Shown: positions 60,548 through 64,000 of the stretch, piece by piece
Position numbering within the stretch: the stretch's first letter is position 1
Layout of the letters: the number at the start of each line of letters is the position of its first letter
Source of the DNA: Microthrix sp041394405
Lineage (GTDB): Bacteria; Actinomycetota; Acidimicrobiia; Acidimicrobiales; Microtrichaceae
Assembly (NCBI GenBank): GCA_041394405.1
Contig: JAWKIF010000006.1
Coordinates: 868,001-932,000 of the forward strand
DNA: 64,000 bases
Direction of reading: 5' to 3'
The notes under the pieces: generated by a model
The model's input: the letters and a program-made list of their open reading frames with translations, nothing else
What the model was told of the DNA's origin: nothing
Databases searched by the model: none
Position numbers and translations under genes: made by a program

Positions 60548-62863
60548 TCAGAACTGCTTGAGCGCGCTGAGGAGATCGGAGAAGTCATCGGTCCAGAGGG
60601 GGCCGTCGCCGTTGGGATCGAGCTCGTGGAAGTCGTCCCCGCCGCTGAAGGACGCCAGGGTGTCGCGGTCCCGGGCGAGAAAGACCCACTTCTGTGCCAG
60701 GTCGCCGTCGTCGAATTGCGCCTCGGTGGGTTGGTGGTCGCCGACCACGCCCACCAGCCCGCGTTCCCGAGCCAGGCGTGACAGCAGCGGCTCCAGCTCG
60801 AAGAACCGGTTGGACACGTGCACGGCCAGCACGCCGTCGTCGCTCAGCCGCTGCTCGTAGACCCCAAAGGCCTCCTGGGTGAGCAGGTGGAGCGGGATCG
60901 CATCCGAGCTGAAGGCATCCAGGACCAGCACGTCGTAGCTGGCCCGGCTTCGTGCCAGGCTCAGCCGCCCGTCCCCGGGAACGATGGTGACGCCGGCGTC
61001 CGACTTGGAGACGAAGGTGAAATAGCGGCTGTCGGTGGCGATGTCGATGACGGCCGGATCGATCTCGTAGAAGTCGAACTGGTCACCCGATCGCCCGTAA
61101 CCGGCCAACGACCCCCCGCCGAGGCCGACCACGCCCACCTCGCTCGGCCCGTTCATCCGTGGATCCAACATCAGCCGACCGACCGGTCCGTCGGGGTGGT
61201 AGTAGCTGAGCGGCCGCTGCGGATCGTCCGCCTCGGTCTCCTGCTGACCGTGAACCGTGCCGCCGCTGATCAGGTAGTGGACCCCGTCGCCGTCCCTCCC
61301 CACGGAGGTCACGCCGAAGAAGCTCCGCTGGGTGGTGATCGTTCCGGCGCTTGGGGCCGCCGACACGATGGCCAGTACGCCCAGGGCCAGTGCGAAGCCA
61401 CGCGGTGTCCGTGCGAAGCGGTAGGCCACGACTCCTGCGATGGCCACGACCACCATGGCGAGACGTCCGGAGTCGTTCGCGTCCGCCTGGTCGAGCGCAA
61501 CGAAGGCGACCAGTGCGATCCCCACGGCGCCGAGGAGCCCCCGTCGGTCGATGCGACCGAACAACCCCCCGGTCTCGGCATGCTCGGCGTGCTCGTCGGC
61601 GGGGTCGAGGGACTTCCACGCGGGGATCATGGTGAGCACTGCGCCGATCGCCAACGGGTATTCGATGACGGTCGGGAACACCAGCGGGGCAATCAGCGTG
61701 GTGATGGCGCCGCCGAGCGCGCCGCCGATGGACATGAACAGGTAGAACTCGGTGAGGTGCGAGGAGGCGGGGCGGTCCAGCGCCAGCCTCCCGTGCGCCA
61801 CCAGCGCCGCCAGGAAGAAGACGCCCAGGTGGAGCACCAGGGTGAACGTCAGGCTGGAGGGTCCGTGGCTGGCGAACAGCAGAACGACCATCACCACGGC
61901 ACCGACGCGCAGCAACCGAGCGGCCATGGACGTGACCCGCTCGGGCTTCGGCCCGAAGACGATGATGAACGTCAGCAGGTACAGCGACAGCGGGGCCACC
62001 CACAGCATGGGTGCGGACATCACGTCGGTGGTGATGTGCCGGGTCACGCCAAGCAGCAACGAGCTGGGCACGGCCGCCCACCACATCCAGCGAAGGCGCC
62101 GCGGCCAGTCCGGCGGCGAGGGGTCCCCCGTCTCGGCGACGGCTCCACGCTGGCTGCGCCTCGCGACCGACGCGTGGGGTGCCACCGGCAGCCGGGAACA
62201 GATGAAGGTGAGGGCAAGCAGCACGACGTAGCCGATCGTGAAGCCCCGGGCCTGGGTGGCCAACGAGAAGTGCCGTTCGATGACAACGGGATAGGCCAGC
62301 AGGGCGCCGAGGCTGCCGACGTTGCCGGCGGCGTAGAGGAAGTAGGGGTCGCGCGAACTCGTGGCGCGTGTGGTGGCAAACCATTGCTGGATGGTGGGGC
62401 TGCACGTGGCCAGCGCAAGGAACGGCGCGCCCACCGCAAGGGCCAGGATTGCCAGCGTCCAGGCGGCGGGGGAGCCCGATGTCGGCGGGTTCCAACCTGC
62501 GGGGAGCGCGAGTGGTAGGGCGAGGAGTGGGAGCGCCAGCAGCCCGGCGTGGACGAGCCGTTGGGTGCGTAGGGAGAGGAGCCGAAAGCCGAGGTGGGCC
62601 AGGGCGTAGCCGGCAACCAGGGTTACCTGGAAGAACACCATGGCCGTGTTCCACACCGACGACGTCCCGCCTAGGAGCGGCAGCAACATCTTGGCCACCA
62701 TGGGTTGAACGACGAAGAGCAGGAACGAGCCCAGAAACGAGGTGGCGACAAACAGGGCGATCGTCGAGGTCGGCGTCCGGCGGGTCGCTGCGTCGCCCGC
62801 TCCCGGAAGCGCTGCGTCGAGGTCGGTCGAATGGGGAGACCGAGTGGGTGAGTCGACTGACAT
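60548..62863 (-). CDS. spermidine-synthase-like protein fused to membrane domain
   Basis: A 771-residue protein. About 14 hydrophobic spans occupy residues 30-500, starting with LFVATSFLGSFLLFVVQPMVAK, a sequence typical of fused MFS/spermidine synthases. The C-terminal 260 residues form a methyltransferase-like fold with VGVVGLGGGSLAGY, FYEIDPAVIDIA, DGRLSLAR and VLVLDAFSSDAIPLHLLT, the spermidine-synthase pattern. Polyamine transfer is unproven for this fused class. ATG 62863 has CAGGAG upstream. Confidence 0.88.
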   Translation of the reverse strand: MSVDSPTRSPHSTDLDAALPGAGDAATRRTPTSTIALFVATSFLGSFLLFVVQPMVAKMLLPLLGGTSSVWNTAMVFFQVTLVAGYALAHLGFRLLSLRTQRLVHAGLLALPLLALPLALPAGWNPPTSGSPAAWTLAILALAVGAPFLALATCSPTIQQWFATTRATSSRDPYFLYAAGNVGSLGALLAYPVVIERHFSLATQARGFTIGYVVLLALTFICSRLPVAPHASVARRSQRGAVAETGDPSPPDWPRRLRWMWWAAVPSSLLLGVTRHITTDVMSAPMLWVAPLSLYLLTFIIVFGPKPERVTSMAARLLRVGAVVMVVLLFASHGPSSLTFTLVLHLGVFFLAALVAHGRLALDRPASSHLTEFYLFMSIGGALGGAITTLIAPLVFPTVIEYPLAIGAVLTMIPAWKSLDPADEHAEHAETGGLFGRIDRRGLLGAVGIALVAFVALDQADANDSGRLAMVVVAIAGVVAYRFARTPRGFALALGVLAIVSAAPSAGTITTQRSFFGVTSVGRDGDGVHYLISGGTVHGQQETEADDPQRPLSYYHPDGPVGRLMLDPRMNGPSEVGVVGLGGGSLAGYGRSGDQFDFYEIDPAVIDIATDSRYFTFVSKSDAGVTIVPGDGRLSLARSRASYDVLVLDAFSSDAIPLHLLTQEAFGVYEQRLSDDGVLAVHVSNRFFELEPLLSRLARERGLVGVVGDHQPTEAQFDDGDLAQKWVFLARDRDTLASFSGGDDFHELDPNGDGPLWTDDFSDLLSALKQF

Positions 62864-63000
62864 CGTGGTCTCCTGAGGAGCGGGTGATCCGGTCCCCATC
62901 GGCAGCAACGGTTGAGGTGTGAGCACCGTCGACCCCGGACGTGCCCGACGGAACGGACGGGGCCAGCTTCAATGTCACCGCACCGTCGTAGGGTGGTGGC

Positions 63001-64000
63001 GTGCCCAAGTCCAGCGCCCCTCCCGTTCCGCCGCCCCTGCGTCAGGCCATGGCCGCCCCCAAGATGGTGCGGCCCTTCAAGGTGCACGCGGCCTTCGAGC
63101 CGGCGGGCGACCAGCCAACGGCCATCGCCGAGCTGTCCAAGGGAATCAACGCCGGAAACCGCTACCAGACGCTGTTGGGCATCACCGGGTCGGGGAAGTC
63201 GGCCACGGTGGCGTGGACCATCGAGCAGACCCAGCGGCCCACCCTGGTGTTGGCACCCAACAAGAGCCTGGCGGCGCAGCTGGCCAACGAATACCGAGAG
63301 TTCTTCCCGGACAACCGGGTGGAGTACTTCGTCAGCTACTACGACTACTACCAACCCGAGGCCTACGTCGCCTCCAGCGACACCTTCATCGAGAAGGACA
63401 GCTCGGTGAACGACGACATCGACCGGCTGCGCCACAGCGCCACCTCGGCGCTGCTCACCCGGCGCGACGTCATCGTGGTGGCCTCGGTGAGCTGCATCTA
63501 CGGCCTTGGTTCGCCCGAGGACTACGCCCGCCAGCTGTTGGCGGTGCGGGTGGGGGAGAGCATCGACCAGCGCGAGCTGCTCGGCCGCTTGGTGGACATG
63601 CAATACGAGCGCAACGACGTCAACCTGGTGCGAGGCAAGTTCCGCGTTCGTGGCGACGTCATCGAGATCCACCCCGCCTACGAGGAAACTGCGGTTCGCA
63701 TCGAGCTGTTCGGCGACGACGTCGAGTCGATCTCCATCGTCGACCCGCTCACCGGCGAGCGGGTGCGCACCCAGGAGGAGCTCGAGGTGTTCCCGGCCAC
63801 CCACTACGCCACGCCGGAGGACAAGCTGCGGGCGGCGATCGGCCGCATCGAGACCGAGCTGGCCAGCCAGCTGCAGCTCTTCGAGCGCGAGCAGAAGCTG
63901 CTGGAGGCCCAGCGGCTGCGCATGCGCACCGAGTACGACCTGGAAATGCTCTCCGAGATGGGGTTCTGCAACGGCATCGAGAACTACTCGGCACCCATGG
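63001..64000 (+). CDS. uvrB: excinuclease ABC subunit B, 5' part (cut by window edge)
   Basis: The first 333 residues of UvrB, the helicase-like damage-verification subunit of nucleotide excision repair. Walker A is LLGITGSGKSATVAW. The beta-hairpin region has YFVSYYDYYQPEAYVASSDTFIEKD (positions 63325-63399), and then VASVSCIYGLGSPEDY. The rest of the helicase and the C-terminal UVR motif lie beyond the window. GTG 63001 behind AGGGTGG is used; ATG 63049 would remove a non-conserved Pro-rich tail. No clear actinobacterial LexA site is visible upstream. Confidence 0.95.
   Translation, partial: MPKSSAPPVPPPLRQAMAAPKMVRPFKVHAAFEPAGDQPTAIAELSKGINAGNRYQTLLGITGSGKSATVAWTIEQTQRPTLVLAPNKSLAAQLANEYREFFPDNRVEYFVSYYDYYQPEAYVASSDTFIEKDSSVNDDIDRLRHSATSALLTRRDVIVVASVSCIYGLGSPEDYARQLLAVRVGESIDQRELLGRLVDMQYERNDVNLVRGKFRVRGDVIEIHPAYEETAVRIELFGDDVESISIVDPLTGERVRTQEELEVFPATHYATPEDKLRAAIGRIETELASQLQLFEREQKLLEAQRLRMRTEYDLEMLSEMGFCNGIENYSAPM

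Noticed and set aside
62864..63000. A LexA/SOS box before uvrB
   Set aside because: No GAAC-N4-GTTC-like site is visible in the gap.

Overview
The window is GC-rich, densely coded DNA from an actinobacterium. A mycothiol synthase, a 6C small RNA, a hexameric-type citrate synthase and many lipid and CoA genes (CaiB/BaiF transferase, acyl-CoA ligase, MaoC hydratase, acyl-CoA dehydrogenase, P450) support this. Three predicted secreted proteins carry Thr-rich linkers, a style common in Acidimicrobiia (Ilumatobacter / Candidatus Microthrix relatives). I favour that class but cannot prove it from one window.

Region 1 (1-35140) is mostly chromosomal housekeeping. It holds a dispersed menaquinone set (menH and menD divergent; menG and an isochorismate synthase coupled on the minus strand), a DUF389 membrane protein, fatty-acid genes, a secreted TAP-type peptidase, a sugar-nucleotidyltransferase-like protein, rlmN-mshD, nth, deoD, citrate synthase, a secreted GH43 enzyme, a LysR regulator, an anchored M10-like metalloprotease, a HAD-PlsC fusion and aconitase. 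It continues with a GT87-like membrane protein, two Flp pilins, a NarL-type two-component pair, coaE and an AlkC-like protein. Two small RNAs sit between genes: a good 6C RNA with two hairpins that each have a six-cytosine loop, and an unassigned RNA of about 90 nt with its own promoter and terminator.

Region 2 (about 35.3-57.8 kb) is a defence and mobile island. It opens with a type I restriction-modification operon in the unusual order R-S-TcmP-Gp37/Gp68-M, followed by a NucS-like nuclease gene cut short by transposons (a degenerate ISL3 element with an intact IS110 element nested in it). Next come a TIR-transmembrane-propeller protein and a decayed IS3 remnant. Then there is a tight four-gene operon: DUF6361, a PLD-family protein, a large SF2/SNF2-like helicase, and an EVE-like domain joined to a PD-(D/E)xK nuclease. 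A TacA/TacT-type toxin-antitoxin pair closes it. The four-gene operon and the TcmP/Gp37 genes inside the type I locus are the best candidates for little-described systems.

Region 3 (57.8-64 kb) returns to chromosomal genes: a small membrane protein, a P450, a TrmH/SpoU methyltransferase, a membrane-fused spermidine-synthase-like protein and the 5' part of uvrB. coaE and uvrB lie close together in mycobacteria but are about 29 kb apart here, which fits an insertion between them.
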